Below are positions 1 through 8,523 of a stretch of DNA of 36,292 nt, piece by piece (position 1 is the first letter of the stretch; each line of letters starts with the position of its first letter). Under the pieces are notes generated by a model, which worked only from the letters and a program-made list of their open reading frames with translations, did no database searches and was not told where the DNA came from. Source of the DNA: Thauera sp. (GTDB taxonomy: Bacteria > Pseudomonadota > Gammaproteobacteria > Burkholderiales > Rhodocyclaceae); assembly GCA_024710965.1 (NCBI GenBank), contig JANJTU010000307.1, positions 1 to 36,292 of the forward strand, given 5' to 3'. Position numbers and translations under genes: made by a program.

Positions 1-546
1 TTCCGCAACAAGATGGGGCGGCTGTTCAACGCCGACATCGTCTTGAACGAGGACAAGCAGCCGGCGTTCGACTTCGGCCAGCCGAAGGAGGGCGAGGAGG
101 CCGAGGCGGTCGACTTCTCCGCCCAGGAGGCCGTCGGCGCCTGCCCCAAGTGCACCGGCCGGGTGTTCGAGCACGGCCTGGCCTACGTCTGCGAGAAGTC
201 GGTCGGCCCGGGCAAGAGCTGCGACTTCCGCTCGGGCAAGATCATCCTGCAGCAGCCGATCGAGCGCGAACAGATGGCGAAACTGCTCGCCGAAGGCAAG
301 ACCGAGCTGCTCAAGGGCTTCGTCTCGGCGCGCACGCGGCGCAAGTTCTCCGCCTTCCTGGTGCGCGGCAAGGACGGCAAGGTCGGCTTCGAGTTCGAGG
401 CGAAGGCGCCGAAGGCGGGGGCAGCGGGAGCAAAGGGTGCCAAGGCTGCGGCGGCGAAAGCCGACGAGGGCGTCGCCGCCGACGAAGCGCCCGCAGCCGC
501 CAAGCCGGCCGCGCGCAAGCGCGCGACCAGCAAGAAGAGCGCCTGA
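1..546 (+). CDS. topB: DNA topoisomerase III, C-terminal part (5' end outside window)
   Basis: Type IA topoisomerase that decatenates and relaxes DNA in the cytoplasm. Only the last 181 residues are present and the frame is open to the left edge. The visible part holds the short motif around GRLFNADI, typical of the end of the TopB core. It is followed by a zinc-ribbon-like segment with Cys pairs (CPKC, then VCEK and SCDF) and the conserved stretch ending in SARTRRKFSAFLV. The last ~45 residues are a low-complexity Ala/Lys/Arg tail, probably a DNA-binding extension. The catalytic tyrosine lies outside the window. The gene ends in TGA and is followed by a hairpin terminator shared with the convergent decarboxylase gene. 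Identification rests on remembered similarity of the C-terminal zinc region to TopB and is quite secure. Confidence 0.88.
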   Translation, partial: FRNKMGRLFNADIVLNEDKQPAFDFGQPKEGEEAEAVDFSAQEAVGACPKCTGRVFEHGLAYVCEKSVGPGKSCDFRSGKIILQQPIEREQMAKLLAEGKTELLKGFVSARTRRKFSAFLVRGKDGKVGFEFEAKAPKAGAAGAKGAKAAAAKADEGVAADEAPAAAKPAARKRATSKKSA

Positions 547-569
547 GCCGGCGCCGTCTCGCCCCGCGA

Positions 570-596
570 CGGGCCGCAGCGGCGGCCCGTTTTCTT
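570..596. terminator. Bidirectional hairpin between topB and the convergent decarboxylase gene
   Basis: An 8-bp perfect stem (CGGGCCGC / GCGGCCCG) with a 4-nt loop is followed on the plus strand by GTTTTCTT. It sits between two convergent stop codons, as expected for a factor-independent terminator of topB that may also serve the opposite gene. Confidence 0.7.
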
Positions 597-599
597 GCC

Positions 600-2225
600 T
601 CAGCGCGGCGGGGCGGTGAGGCGCTTGACGCTGCCGACGAAGCGCGCCAGGGTCTGCGACAGCACGCCACGCGGGATCATCGCCTCGATCAGCTGGAAGC
701 GGCCGCGCGTGGCCACCGCCCGCGCCAGCGCGGCCTGCAGCTCGGCGCGCGTGCGCACGCGCACACCGTCGCCGCCGAGGCCGGCGGCCATCTGCGCGAA
801 GCCCCAGTCGTCCAGGTCGTTGAAGCCGGACTCGGGCTGGAAGGTGCGCAGCATCTCCCAGCTCGCGTTGTTGAACAGCAGCACGATCGGATCCCAGCCG
901 TAGCGGCGGCAGTTGCCCAGCTCCCAGCCCGTCATCTGGAAGGCGCCGTCGCCGACCAGGATCAGCGGCCGCTGCCCGGTCGCCGCCTGCAGGCCGAGCC
1001 CGGCCGGCACGCCGAAGCCCATCGTCGCGTAGTAGCCCGGCGCCACCAGCGCAGTGTGCGCAATGTCCATCGCGGTGAACAGGCAGTCGCCCATGTCGGC
1101 GGCGATCGGCAGCCGGCCGTGGGCGGCCATGAGGTCGTTCACGGCGGTGGCAATGTCGGCCGGCGCGATCGTCGCATCGTCGGCGGCGAGGCCGCGCGGG
1201 AAGGCGGGGCGGGTGACGGCGAAGGCCTTGTCGCGCGCGGGCACGCGCGCGAGCAAGCCGTCGACGAGGGCGTCGAGCGGGATCGCCGGATAGGTGTGGT
1301 AGCCCATCGTCACCCGGCCGTCGACGGCCTGGATGGTCTTGCGCAGGTCGATGTGCTTCTCCGACACGGCGAAGTTGGTGTCGGAGACGATGACGCCGAG
1401 CAGGAAGAGGCCGTCCGAATCCTCCACCAGGCGGGTGAGCTCGGGCAGGCCGGCGCCGCCCATGTAGGTGCCGACGAGCGGCGCATCCTGCTCCGCGAGC
1501 AGGCCGCGGCCCATGAAGCTGGTCACCACCGGCAGGCCGAGCCGGCGCGACAGTTCGGCGACGCGGTCCTCGAGGCCGAAGCGGCGCACCTCGACGCCCA
1601 CCATCAGCACCGGCGCCGCCGCCTGCGCCAGGCGCGCGAGGAGCTCGGCGACGCAGGCCTCGAGCGCCTCGCCGTCGACCGCCGGCGGCGGCTCGGCGAC
1701 GACCGCGGCGCAGGGCTGCGCCACCATGTCGCGCGGCAGCTCGAGATACACCGGCCGCGAATGGCGTCGGCAGCTGCCGAGCACGCGCGCGATGTCGGCC
1801 GGCGCGCGCGCGGCGTCGTCCAGCCGCGCCTGGTCGCAGGTGATCTCGCGGAAGATGCGGAACTGCGAATCGAGCGTCTTCGCCTGGTGGTGCAGCAGCA
1901 GGCCGGAACGCGCCTCGCCCCGCCCCGGCCCGCCCGAGAGCACGACCAGCGGCGACTTCTCCGCATAGGCGGCGGCCACCGCATTGACCATGTTGAGCGC
2001 GCCGGCGCCGTAAGTCACCGCCGCCACGCCCAGCCCGCCGCCGATGCGCGCCGCGGCGTCGGCGGCGAAGCCGACGCCGGGCTCGTGCGACAGCGTGTAC
2101 AGCGGCAGGATCTTCGACTCCTCGATGATGCGGAAATAGGGCAGGGCAAAGTCGCCGGGGATGCCGAAGATCTGGTGCGCGCCATGCGCCTTCAGCGCCT
2201 GCAACAGGGATTCGGTGAGCGTCAT
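600..2225 (-). CDS. ipdC: TPP-dependent phenylpyruvate/indolepyruvate decarboxylase
   Basis: Cytoplasmic thiamine-diphosphate enzyme of 541 residues that should decarboxylate an aromatic 2-oxo acid (phenylpyruvate or indole-3-pyruvate) to the aldehyde. Seen: the N-terminal GIPGDFALP segment (Asp25), the cofactor-activating Glu48 in LSHEP, the His-His pair (112-113) typical of pyruvate-decarboxylase-like enzymes, and the TPP/Mg motif GDG (425-427) ending in NN (452-453). The N-terminal third closely resembles, from memory, Azospirillum brasilense IpdC. Related enzymes act in anaerobic phenylalanine breakdown in Aromatoleum and in indole-acetate synthesis in plant-associated bacteria. The start at 2225 was chosen over an upstream ATG (2279) because GGAGAG lies just before it and homologues begin at MxLxESLL. 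It is divergent from an Lrp/AsnC gene, which is probably its regulator. Which of the two substrates is physiological cannot be decided from sequence. Confidence 0.85.
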   Translation of the reverse strand: MTLTESLLQALKAHGAHQIFGIPGDFALPYFRIIEESKILPLYTLSHEPGVGFAADAAARIGGGLGVAAVTYGAGALNMVNAVAAAYAEKSPLVVLSGGPGRGEARSGLLLHHQAKTLDSQFRIFREITCDQARLDDAARAPADIARVLGSCRRHSRPVYLELPRDMVAQPCAAVVAEPPPAVDGEALEACVAELLARLAQAAAPVLMVGVEVRRFGLEDRVAELSRRLGLPVVTSFMGRGLLAEQDAPLVGTYMGGAGLPELTRLVEDSDGLFLLGVIVSDTNFAVSEKHIDLRKTIQAVDGRVTMGYHTYPAIPLDALVDGLLARVPARDKAFAVTRPAFPRGLAADDATIAPADIATAVNDLMAAHGRLPIAADMGDCLFTAMDIAHTALVAPGYYATMGFGVPAGLGLQAATGQRPLILVGDGAFQMTGWELGNCRRYGWDPIVLLFNNASWEMLRTFQPESGFNDLDDWGFAQMAAGLGGDGVRVRTRAELQAALARAVATRGRFQLIEAMIPRGVLSQTLARFVGSVKRLTAPPR

Positions 2226-2250
2226 CGGGTCTCTCCGCGGTGAGGGTGGT

Positions 2251-2331
2251 GCGCAGATTATCCTGCGCGACCGACGCAAGATGCGCCTGTTGTTCGCAGT
2301 AGAATCGGCAATTCATGCACGGTTCGTGCAT
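2251..2331. promoter_or_regulatory. Divergent control region with two palindromes, candidate Lrp-type operators
   Basis: The 120-bp gap between the decarboxylase and the Lrp/AsnC gene holds two perfect interrupted palindromes. One is GCGCAG-N6-CTGCGC at 2251-2268, with the AT-rich centre ATTATC. The other is ATGCAC-N5-GTGCAT at 2315-2331, just ahead of the regulator's start. Their arms differ, so they need not bind the same protein. Position and symmetry suit local control of both genes by the adjacent regulator; this is inference. Confidence 0.45.
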
Positions 2332-2345
2332 CAGGACGCCACTTC

Positions 2346-2867
2346 ATGACGACCCTCACCATCGACCGCCACGACCTCGCCCTCCTCGACGCGCTCCAGC
2401 ACAGCGGCAACGCCACCAACGCCACCCTCGGCGAGCGCGTGCACCTGTCGGCCTCGCAGGTCAGCCGCCGCCTGCAGCGGCTGGAGGAGGCGGGCCTGAT
2501 CGCCGGCCATGCCGCGCTGCTGAACCCGGCCGCGCTCGGCCTCGGCGTCACCGCCTTCGCCCAGGTCATCCTCGAGCGCCACGGCGAGGCCCGCCCCGAC
2601 GCCTTCGAGCGCGGCGTCGCCGCGCTGCCCGAAGTGCTGGAATGCTTCGCCGTCAGCGGCAACGCCGACTACATGCTGCGCATCGTCGCCCCCGACCTCG
2701 CCGCCTTCTCCGAGCTGATGATGAAGCGCGTGCTGCGCCTGCCCGGGGTGGCCAACATCAAGACCAACATCGCCCTGCACACGGTCAAGCACACCCACGT
2801 GCTGCCGCTCGAGCACATCGCGCAGCCGAACCGGCCGCGCCAACGCGTGCGCTACGCGGGCGACTGA
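2346..2867 (+). CDS. Lrp/AsnC family transcriptional regulator
   Basis: DNA-binding regulator of 173 residues, cytoplasmic. Residues about 1-60 form the AsnC-type winged helix-turn-helix (DLALLDALQHSGNAT, then LSASQVSRRLQRLEEAGLI). Residues about 70-155 form the RAM/AsnC ligand-binding domain, with the usual sequence around VLECFAVSGNADYMLRIVAPD. Lrp/AsnC proteins typically sense amino acids or their 2-oxo acids and often control the neighbouring gene. Here it is divergent from the aromatic 2-oxo-acid decarboxylase, so it likely responds to an aromatic amino acid or its keto acid (inference). The ATG at 2346 has AGGA about 9 nt upstream. The ~17 residues after the RAM core are Arg/Pro-rich and probably unstructured. 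Confidence 0.88.
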   Translation: MTTLTIDRHDLALLDALQHSGNATNATLGERVHLSASQVSRRLQRLEEAGLIAGHAALLNPAALGLGVTAFAQVILERHGEARPDAFERGVAALPEVLECFAVSGNADYMLRIVAPDLAAFSELMMKRVLRLPGVANIKTNIALHTVKHTHVLPLEHIAQPNRPRQRVRYAGD

Positions 2868-2942
2868 AGCGCCGGGGCAGGCGGCCGGGCGCCGGCGGCG
2901 GACGGTGGCGCACGCCGCGAACAGGCCGCCCAGGCCGCGGAA

Positions 2943-2978
2943 ACGGCGACGGGCCCCGCAGGGCCCGCCGTCGCCGTC
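2943..2978. terminator. GC-rich hairpin between the Lrp gene and dps (weak terminator candidate)
   Basis: Between the convergent Lrp and dps genes (2868-3035) the sequence is low-complexity and GC-rich. The clearest structure pairs GGCGACGGG with CCCGCCGTCGCC, with a small bulge, around GCCCCGCAGGGC. There is no T-run, so factor-independent termination is only possible, not shown. Nothing else was seen in this gap. Confidence 0.3.
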
Positions 2979-3035
2979 GATCGTCGTCCGCCCTGCACCG
3001 AACCAGGCGGCACGGGGGCGAAGGACGCGTTGGGT

Positions 3036-3506
3036 TCAGCTCTCGAGCAGGCTGCGCAGCATCCACGCCGTCTTCTCGTGCACCTGCATGCGCTGCGTGA
3101 GCAGGTCGAGGGTGGGTTCGTCGCTCGCCTGGTCGGCGATCGGCGCGATGCTGCGCGCGGTCTTGATCACCGCCTCCTGGCCGCGCACGAGCTGGCGGAT
3201 CATGTCCTGCGCATTGGGCACGCCGTCCGGCTCGCGCATGCTGGTGAGCTTCTGGAACTCGCGGTAGGTGCCGGGCGCCGGGAAGACGAGGGCGCGGATG
3301 CGCTCGGAAATCAGGTCGACTGCGAGCGCGAGCTCGTTGTACTGCGCCTCGAACATCAGGTGCAGGGTGTTGAACATCGGGCCGGTGACGTTCCAGTGGA
3401 AGTTGTGCGTGGTCAGGTACAGCGTGTAGCTGTCCGCAAGCAGGCGGGAGAGCCCTTCGGCGATCCGGGCGCGGTCCTGCGGGTTGATGCCGATGTCGAT
3501 GTCCAT
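3036..3506 (-). CDS. dps: Dps family ferritin-like DNA-protection protein
   Basis: A 156-residue four-helix ferritin-like protein that should assemble into a 12-mer shell, oxidise Fe(II) with peroxide and store it, protecting DNA in stress and stationary phase. Seen: the conserved HNFHWNVTG segment at the end of the first helix, then the helix [19 protein letters not shown] carrying the Glu/Asp positions of the inter-subunit ferroxidase site. Length matches bacterial Dps. The start at 3506 is fixed by AAGGAG 8 nt upstream; the longer open frame to 3563 lacks such a site. It lies 118 bp downstream of oxyR on the same strand. OxyR controls dps in enterobacteria, so co-regulation is likely here but not demonstrated. 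Confidence 0.9.
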   Translation of the reverse strand: MDIDIGINPQDRARIAEGLSRLLADSYTLYLTTHNFHWNVTGPMFNTLHLMFEAQYNELALAVDLISERIRALVFPAPGTYREFQKLTSMREPDGVPNAQDMIRQLVRGQEAVIKTARSIAPIADQASDEPTLDLLTQRMQVHEKTAWMLRSLLES

Positions 3507-3562
3507 GTGCGTCGCTCCTTGTGCTTGGTTGGCCCCGACGGCATGCGCCGCCTTATGCGTCA

Positions 3563-3592
3563 ATCCTACGCCAGGGGCGACGATCGAGCCAA
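3563..3592 (-). promoter_or_regulatory. Candidate sigma-70 promoter for dps
   Basis: On the minus strand TTGGCT, an 18-bp spacer and TAGGAT lie about 57 nt ahead of the dps start. Agreement with TTGACA/TATAAT is moderate. It would give dps a promoter independent of oxyR. No clear OxyR tetramer site was recognised. Confidence 0.33.
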
Positions 3593-3624
3593 TTGATCGC
3601 CGCGATGCCGCCGATCCTCCGGGC

Positions 3625-4584
3625 CTATCGGAGCGCCGCCGCGCGCCGCGCCGGCTCGGCGCCGGGCAGGCGGCCGACGGGGTGCGTGCCCGGCAGCTCG
3701 CTGTCGAGGATCGCGCTGCGCAGCACGTCGATCGCGCCGCTGCGCGGATAGGTCACCCGCCACGCCAGCGCCACGCGGCGCGAGGGCTCGGGCGCGGTGA
3801 AGGGGCGCACGGCGACGAGCGGGTTCTGCACCGTGATCTCGTCGGCGGCCGAGCTGGGCAGCACCGTCACCCCGAGCCCGGTGGCGACCATGTGGCGGAT
3901 GGTCTCGAGCGAGCTGCCTTCGAGCGTGCGCTGCAGGCCGCCGACGTTGCGGCAGCTCGGACACACCTCGAGCACCTGGTCGCGGAAGCAGTTGCCGGCG
4001 CCGAGCAGCAGCAGCTGATCCTCGGCCAGATGGCTGGCCTCGATGCGCGACTCCGCCGTCCACGGGTGGTCGGCCGGCAGCAGCACGCGGAAGGGCTCGT
4101 CATAGACCGGCTGGGCGACGACGCCGGCCTCCTCGAACGGCAGGCTGATGATGATGACGTCGAGCTCGCCGCGCTTGAGCGCCTCGGCCAGGCGCGCGGT
4201 GTAGTTCTCCTGGATGATCAGCGGCATGCGCGGCGCGAGCTGGTGCACGCGCGGGATCAGGCGCGGCAGCAGGTAGGGGCCGATGGTGTAGATCACGCCC
4301 ACGCGCAGCGGGCCGGCGAGCGGATCCTTGCCGGCGGCGGCGATCTCCTGGATCTGGCTCGCCTCCATCAGCACCTTCTCGGCCTGGGCGACGATGCGGC
4401 GGCCGGTCTCGGTGATCTTGACCTCGGAGGCGCTGCGCTCGAAGAGCTGGATGCCGAGCTCGTCCTCGACCTTCTTCACCGCCACCGACAGCGTGGGCTG
4501 CGACACATGGCATTTCTCGGCGGCCCTGCCGAAATGACGTTCATGGGCGAGGGCGACGAGGTAGCGAAGGTCGGTCAGGGTCAT
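3625..4584 (-). CDS. oxyR: Hydrogen peroxide-sensing LysR regulator OxyR
   Basis: LysR-type activator of 319 residues. Residues 1-60 hold the winged helix-turn-helix ([20 protein letters not shown]), and residues ~90-300 the periplasmic-binding-protein-like sensor. The two redox cysteines of OxyR are present at exactly C199 and C208, in [12 protein letters not shown], which is the E. coli numbering. This separates it from generic LysR proteins. An extra Cys at 211 follows directly. In known OxyR proteins peroxide forms the C199-C208 disulfide and activates peroxidase, catalase and dps genes. The ATG at 4584 begins at the family-standard MTLTDLRYL. The frame stays open far upstream, but that part overlaps the receptor gene antisense and is not coding. 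dps follows downstream. Confidence 0.93.
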   Translation of the reverse strand: MTLTDLRYLVALAHERHFGRAAEKCHVSQPTLSVAVKKVEDELGIQLFERSASEVKITETGRRIVAQAEKVLMEASQIQEIAAAGKDPLAGPLRVGVIYTIGPYLLPRLIPRVHQLAPRMPLIIQENYTARLAEALKRGELDVIIISLPFEEAGVVAQPVYDEPFRVLLPADHPWTAESRIEASHLAEDQLLLLGAGNCFRDQVLEVCPSCRNVGGLQRTLEGSSLETIRHMVATGLGVTVLPSSAADEITVQNPLVAVRPFTAPEPSRRVALAWRVTYPRSGAIDVLRSAILDSELPGTHPVGRLPGAEPARRAAALR

Positions 4585-4680
4585 GGTGGCGGCACGCGAG
4601 GAGGTGGCGGAGAACCTGAATTGGGCATCGCGCGATGTTACCGCGTCCGTGCCGATCCTGCGCGGACCGCCTGCCGCCGG

Positions 4681-4686
4681 TATACT
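4681..4686 (+). promoter_or_regulatory. Candidate -10 element for the TonB receptor gene
   Basis: TATACT lies 33 nt ahead of the receptor's start in an otherwise GC-rich 135-bp gap shared with the divergent oxyR. No good -35 partner is seen, which would suit an activator-dependent promoter. A 10-bp palindrome ATCGCGCGAT (4627-4636) lies between the two genes and could be a regulator site. Confidence 0.3.
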
Positions 4687-4719
4687 CCGCGCCGCCCCGC
4701 GCACCTCCCCTCTTCCACG

Positions 4720-6807
4720 ATGACGATCCGCCATTCGCCCGCCGCCCTGCTGTCCTCTCTGGCCATGGCCCTGTGCGCGGCCCCGGCGGCGGCCGAGGTG
4801 GACTTCTTCGAACCCCTGCCGGTCGTGCTCAGCGCATCGCGCCTGCCGCAGCCGCTGCAGGACAGCCCGGGCGCGCTCACCGTCATCGATGCCGACCTGA
4901 TCGCCGCCACCGGCTACCGTGACATCGCCCGCCTCTTCCGCCTCGTGCCCGGCATGCAGGTGGCGCAGGAGCGCGGCAACCAGCAGTGGGTCACCTATCA
5001 CGGCCTCGGCGCGGACTACCCGAACCAGATGCAGGTGCTGATCGACGGCCGTTCGGTGTATTCGCCGCACTACTCGGGCGGCGCCAACTGGAGCGCGCTG
5101 CCGATCACGCTGCAGGACATCGAGCGCATCGAGATCGTGCGCGGCTCGAACTCCGCCACCTACGGCTCGAACGCCGTCCTCGGCGTGATCAACATCCTCA
5201 CCCGCCACACCGGCGCGGAGACCGCCAGCTCGGCCTACACCCGCCTGGGCGAGAACGGCATCGTCGACCTCGGCGGCCGCGCGGTGGCGCACGAAGGCCC
5301 GCTCGGCCTGCGCCTGAGCGCCCAGGAGCGGCGCGACGACGGCATGGACGGGCTCCACGACGGTCGCCGCCTGCGCACGCTGAACCTGCGCGGGGATCTG
5401 CGCCTGGGTCCGCAGGACGAGCTGATGTTCAGCGCCGGCTACAGCGACGGCAAGCTCGACATGGGCTACCCGGACACGCTGTTCGACGGCAGCGGCGAGC
5501 ACGAGCTCACCCAGCGCGACCACACCGTGCACCTGCGCTGGCGCCACGCACCCGGTCCGGACGAGGAATGGTCGCTGTCGTGGTACCAGAACCGCGAGCG
5601 CACCGACGACGCCTGGCTGGTGGATTCGCGCGCCAACTGCACCCTGCCCGCCATCTGCGGCCTGCTGCAGCGGCTGCCGAGGCTGCAGGGCGCCGTGAAC
5701 AACGACCGCAGCAGCGTGCGCAACAACATCGAGTGGCAGCATCACTTCAGCCCCACGCCGGGCTTGCGCCTGCTGTGGGGTGCGGAGTGGCGGCAGGACC
5801 GCATCGAATCCGCCTTCCTGTTCTCCGACGGGCGCCGGCCCTCGCAGCAGGAGGGACGCCTGTTCGGCAACGCGGAATGGCGCATGGCGCCGCACTGGCT
5901 GTGGAACGCGGGCGCGATGGCCGAACGCATCGAGGGCGACCGCCTGCGCTGGGCGCCACGCCTGTTCCTGAACTGGCAACCCGACCCCAGCCACACCTGG
6001 CGCATCGGCCATTCGCGCGCCTGGCGCCAGCCCACGCTGTACGAACGCTGGGCGAACGTGCAGGTCGGCACCGAGCAGCTCGGCGTCGTGAATCAGCGCC
6101 ACAGCCCCAACCCCGACATCCGGCCGCAGCAGATCGACTCCTGGGAAGTCGGCTACCTCGGCTCCACGCCGTGGCAGAAGGGCCTGCTCGACGTTCGCGT
6201 CTTCAACGAAACGATCCACGACTACATCCGCCGCACGCCGCTCCTCGACCCGGCGCCGTTCACCCCGAGCGCCGCCCTGCTGGGCGCGCTACCCGATCCC
6301 TTCCTGATCCACAGGATCATGGGCGGCACGCAGTGGGCGAACATGCCCGGCCGGATCCGCCTGACCGGCATCGAATACCAGCTCACGCTGCAGGCGCGCG
6401 CCACGACCAGGCTGCTGTTCACCCACACGCTGATGCAGCGCCGCGCCGACGACCCGGTCGTGCGCCGCAGCGTCGCGCCCTACACCGCCACCCTCACCTG
6501 GATGGAGGACGTCGGCGCCTGGCGCTCGACCATGAGCCTGTTGCGCATGGGGCCGCTCGAAGCCGGCACCGGCAACGTACCGGGGCTGCGCTACACGGTC
6601 CCCGCCTATACGACGCTGGACTGGAGCGTCGGCCGCAGCCTTCGGCTCGCCGGCCACACGCTGGAGCTGCAGCTCACCGCCACCAACCTGCTCGGCCGCC
6701 ACCAGGAACTCGCGCACAAGCCGCTGCAGGCGATGCCGCAACACCTCGACGACCCCGCGAACGAGGTCGGCCGCCGCGTGTTCGTCAGCCTGCAGGCACC
6801 GTTCTGA
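4720..6807 (+). CDS. TonB-dependent outer-membrane receptor
   Basis: A 695-residue outer-membrane beta-barrel transporter. A signal peptide (about residues 1-24, ending in APAAA) is followed by the plug domain, with the usual series: LSASRLPQPLQDSPGALTVI, then DIARLFRLVPGMQV, then IERIEIVRGSNSATYGSNAV. The rest has alternating aromatic/polar barrel strands and ends in Phe, the C-terminal signature of outer-membrane proteins. Substrates of such receptors are siderophores, heme, vitamin B12 or metals and cannot be read from this sequence. A close Cys pair (NCTLPAICG) probably forms an extracellular-loop disulfide. The ATG at 4720 was chosen because it starts the signal peptide; the frame is open further upstream without coding character. 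No TonB/ExbBD genes are nearby. Confidence 0.88.
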   Translation: MTIRHSPAALLSSLAMALCAAPAAAEVDFFEPLPVVLSASRLPQPLQDSPGALTVIDADLIAATGYRDIARLFRLVPGMQVAQERGNQQWVTYHGLGADYPNQMQVLIDGRSVYSPHYSGGANWSALPITLQDIERIEIVRGSNSATYGSNAVLGVINILTRHTGAETASSAYTRLGENGIVDLGGRAVAHEGPLGLRLSAQERRDDGMDGLHDGRRLRTLNLRGDLRLGPQDELMFSAGYSDGKLDMGYPDTLFDGSGEHELTQRDHTVHLRWRHAPGPDEEWSLSWYQNRERTDDAWLVDSRANCTLPAICGLLQRLPRLQGAVNNDRSSVRNNIEWQHHFSPTPGLRLLWGAEWRQDRIESAFLFSDGRRPSQQEGRLFGNAEWRMAPHWLWNAGAMAERIEGDRLRWAPRLFLNWQPDPSHTWRIGHSRAWRQPTLYERWANVQVGTEQLGVVNQRHSPNPDIRPQQIDSWEVGYLGSTPWQKGLLDVRVFNETIHDYIRRTPLLDPAPFTPSAALLGALPDPFLIHRIMGGTQWANMPGRIRLTGIEYQLTLQARATTRLLFTHTLMQRRADDPVVRRSVAPYTATLTWMEDVGAWRSTMSLLRMGPLEAGTGNVPGLRYTVPAYTTLDWSVGRSLRLAGHTLELQLTATNLLGRHQELAHKPLQAMPQHLDDPANEVGRRVFVSLQAPF

Positions 6808-6832
6808 GCGCCCGCCCCGCCGGGCCTTGAGG

Positions 6833-6849
6833 GGGACGGCCGCCGTCCC
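6833..6849 (+). terminator. Hairpin after the TonB receptor gene
   Basis: GGGACGG and CCGTCCC pair perfectly around a 3-nt loop 25 nt after the receptor stop. Only a weak T content follows, so termination is plausible but not certain. Confidence 0.35.
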
Positions 6850-6874
6850 AATCTTGCAAGCTGATGTGAGCCCG

Positions 6875-6901
6875 GGAACAGGGCGCGCGAATCCGCGTCC
6901 A
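6875..6901 (+). promoter_or_regulatory. Weak extracytoplasmic-stress (sigma-E-like) promoter candidate
   Basis: GGAACA, a 16-bp spacer and GTCCA precede the Do-protease gene by about 40 nt. This resembles the GGAAC...GTC pattern of sigma-E promoters, which drive degP/mucD genes in other proteobacteria. The match is partial, and this region is GC-rich enough for chance hits. Confidence 0.25.
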
Positions 6902-6939
6902 CCGGCACTGTCAGCACTTCCAACCGCAGGAAACCGACC

Positions 6940-8418
6940 ATGCGAAAAATCGTCCTCGCGACCGCCCTGACCACCGCGATCCTAGCCGGACTGCCCGGCA
7001 GCCCGACCCTGCCCTCCGCCCACGCCCAGGCGGCCGCGACGCCGCCGACGGGCTCGATGGCGGCGCCGAATCGCTACGGCCTGCCGGACTTCGGCGACCT
7101 CGTTGACCAGGTCGGCCCGGCGGTGGTCAACATCGCCGTCGTGCAGCAACAGCAGCAGGCGACGGAAGGCGACAACCCCTTCGCCAACGACCCCTTCTAC
7201 GACTTCCTGCGCCGCTTCGGCGTGCCGCTGCCGGGCATGCCCGGCCAGCCCGGCATGGGGCCGCGCGTGCGGCGCGGCATCGGCTCGGGCTTCATCGTCA
7301 GCGCCGACGGCTACGTCCTCACCAACGCCCACGTCGTCGCCGGCGAGGAGGGCGACGCGACCACGTCCGAAGTCACGGTCACGCTGACCGACAAGCGCGA
7401 GTTCAAGGCCAAGGTGATCGGCGTCGACCGCCGCACCGACGTCGCCGTGCTCAAGATCGACGCCGCCAAGCTGCCGGTGGTGAAGATCGGCAACGCCGAG
7501 CAGGCCCGCGTCGGCGAGTGGGTGGTGGCGGTGGGCTCGCCCTTCGGCTTCGACAACACCGTCACCGCCGGCATCATCTCGGCCAAGGCCCGCCGCCTGC
7601 CCGACGAGACCTACGTGCCCTTCATCCAGACCGACGTCGCCATCAACCCCGGCAACTCGGGCGGGCCGCTGTTCAACCTCGGCGGCGAGGTGATCGGCAT
7701 CAACTCGCAGATCTACTCGCGCTCGGGCGGCTTCATGGGCATCTCCTTCGCCATCCCGATCGACGTCGCGATGAGCGTCAAGGACCAGCTCATCGCCCAC
7801 GGCCGCGTCCAGCGCGGCCGGCTGGGCATCGCCATCCAGGGCGTGGACAAGGATCTGGCGCAGTCCTTCGGCCTGCCGGATGCGCGCGGCGCGCTGGTCG
7901 CCAGCGTCGAACCGGACAGCGCTGCGGACAAGGCCGGCCTGCAGGCGGGCGACGTCGTCCTCGCGCTGGACGGGCGCCGCATCAGCGACTCCGCCGAACT
8001 GCCGCGCCTCATCGGCGAGAAGCGCCCCGGCACGCGCATCCGCATGGAAGTCTGGCGCGACGGCCGCAGCCGCGAGCTCGTCGCCACGCTCGACGAACTC
8101 AGCCCGGAGACCGTCGCCGGCACGCCGGCGCCGAGCCAGGTCGAGAACGTCGGCGCCAAGCTCGGCCTCTCGGCGCGCGCGCTGACCGCCCAGGAGGCCA
8201 GCCAGCTGCGCCTGCGCGGCGGTCTGGTGGTGGAAGGGGTGGACGGCCCGGCGGCACGTGCCGGGCTGCAGCGCGGCGACATCATCCTCGCGCTGAACAA
8301 CCAGATGGTCGCCAGCGTGGCCGAGTTCCGCGGCCTGCTCGAGCGCGCCGGCAACCGCTTCGCGCTGCTGATCCAGCGCGGCAACGCGCGCATCTTCGTG
8401 CCGCTGCGCCTCGACTGA
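6940..8418 (+). CDS. degP: Do/DegP-family periplasmic serine endoprotease
   Basis: A 492-residue periplasmic quality-control protease/chaperone. A signal peptide (about 1-30, ending in SAHA) precedes a trypsin-like domain with the full catalytic triad: His131 in TNAHVV, Asp167 in RRTDVAVLK, Ser240 in GNSGGPLF. Two PDZ domains follow, one around RGRLGIAIQGV to about residue 385 and one over the last ~95 residues (GLVVEGVDG...GDIILALNN). The length and the Gln-rich and Gly/Pro-rich loop (about 67-108) before the protease core fit MucD/DegP rather than DegS, which has one PDZ and a membrane anchor. The ATG at 6940 has CAGGAAA upstream. Expected targets are misfolded outer-membrane and periplasmic proteins; the preceding receptor is an unrelated neighbour on current evidence. 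Confidence 0.93.
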   Translation: MRKIVLATALTTAILAGLPGSPTLPSAHAQAAATPPTGSMAAPNRYGLPDFGDLVDQVGPAVVNIAVVQQQQQATEGDNPFANDPFYDFLRRFGVPLPGMPGQPGMGPRVRRGIGSGFIVSADGYVLTNAHVVAGEEGDATTSEVTVTLTDKREFKAKVIGVDRRTDVAVLKIDAAKLPVVKIGNAEQARVGEWVVAVGSPFGFDNTVTAGIISAKARRLPDETYVPFIQTDVAINPGNSGGPLFNLGGEVIGINSQIYSRSGGFMGISFAIPIDVAMSVKDQLIAHGRVQRGRLGIAIQGVDKDLAQSFGLPDARGALVASVEPDSAADKAGLQAGDVVLALDGRRISDSAELPRLIGEKRPGTRIRMEVWRDGRSRELVATLDELSPETVAGTPAPSQVENVGAKLGLSARALTAQEASQLRLRGGLVVEGVDGPAARAGLQRGDIILALNNQMVASVAEFRGLLERAGNRFALLIQRGNARIFVPLRLD

Positions 8419-8523
8419 GCGCCGCCGGCGACAGCGACGCCGCGCCGTCCGGGCGCCCCGGCGGCGCGACCGGACAGCGGCGCGCCGCTGCGGGACGGGC
8501 AGGGCGCGCGCCGGCGCCCGACC

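Noticed and set aside
150-2243. A 697-codon plus-strand open frame across topB end and antisense to the decarboxylase
   Set aside because: Its product is Arg/Ala/Gly-rich low-complexity sequence, as expected from the antisense of a GC-rich gene; the decarboxylase on the minus strand has full TPP motifs.
2868-3035. Small coding gene in the gap between the Lrp gene and dps
   Set aside because: Open frames here are pure GC-bias products without ribosome-binding sites or protein-like composition.
4585-6219. Long in-frame minus-strand extension upstream of oxyR
   Set aside because: It is antisense to the TonB receptor, with no conserved sequence; OxyR homologues begin at the ATG at 4584.
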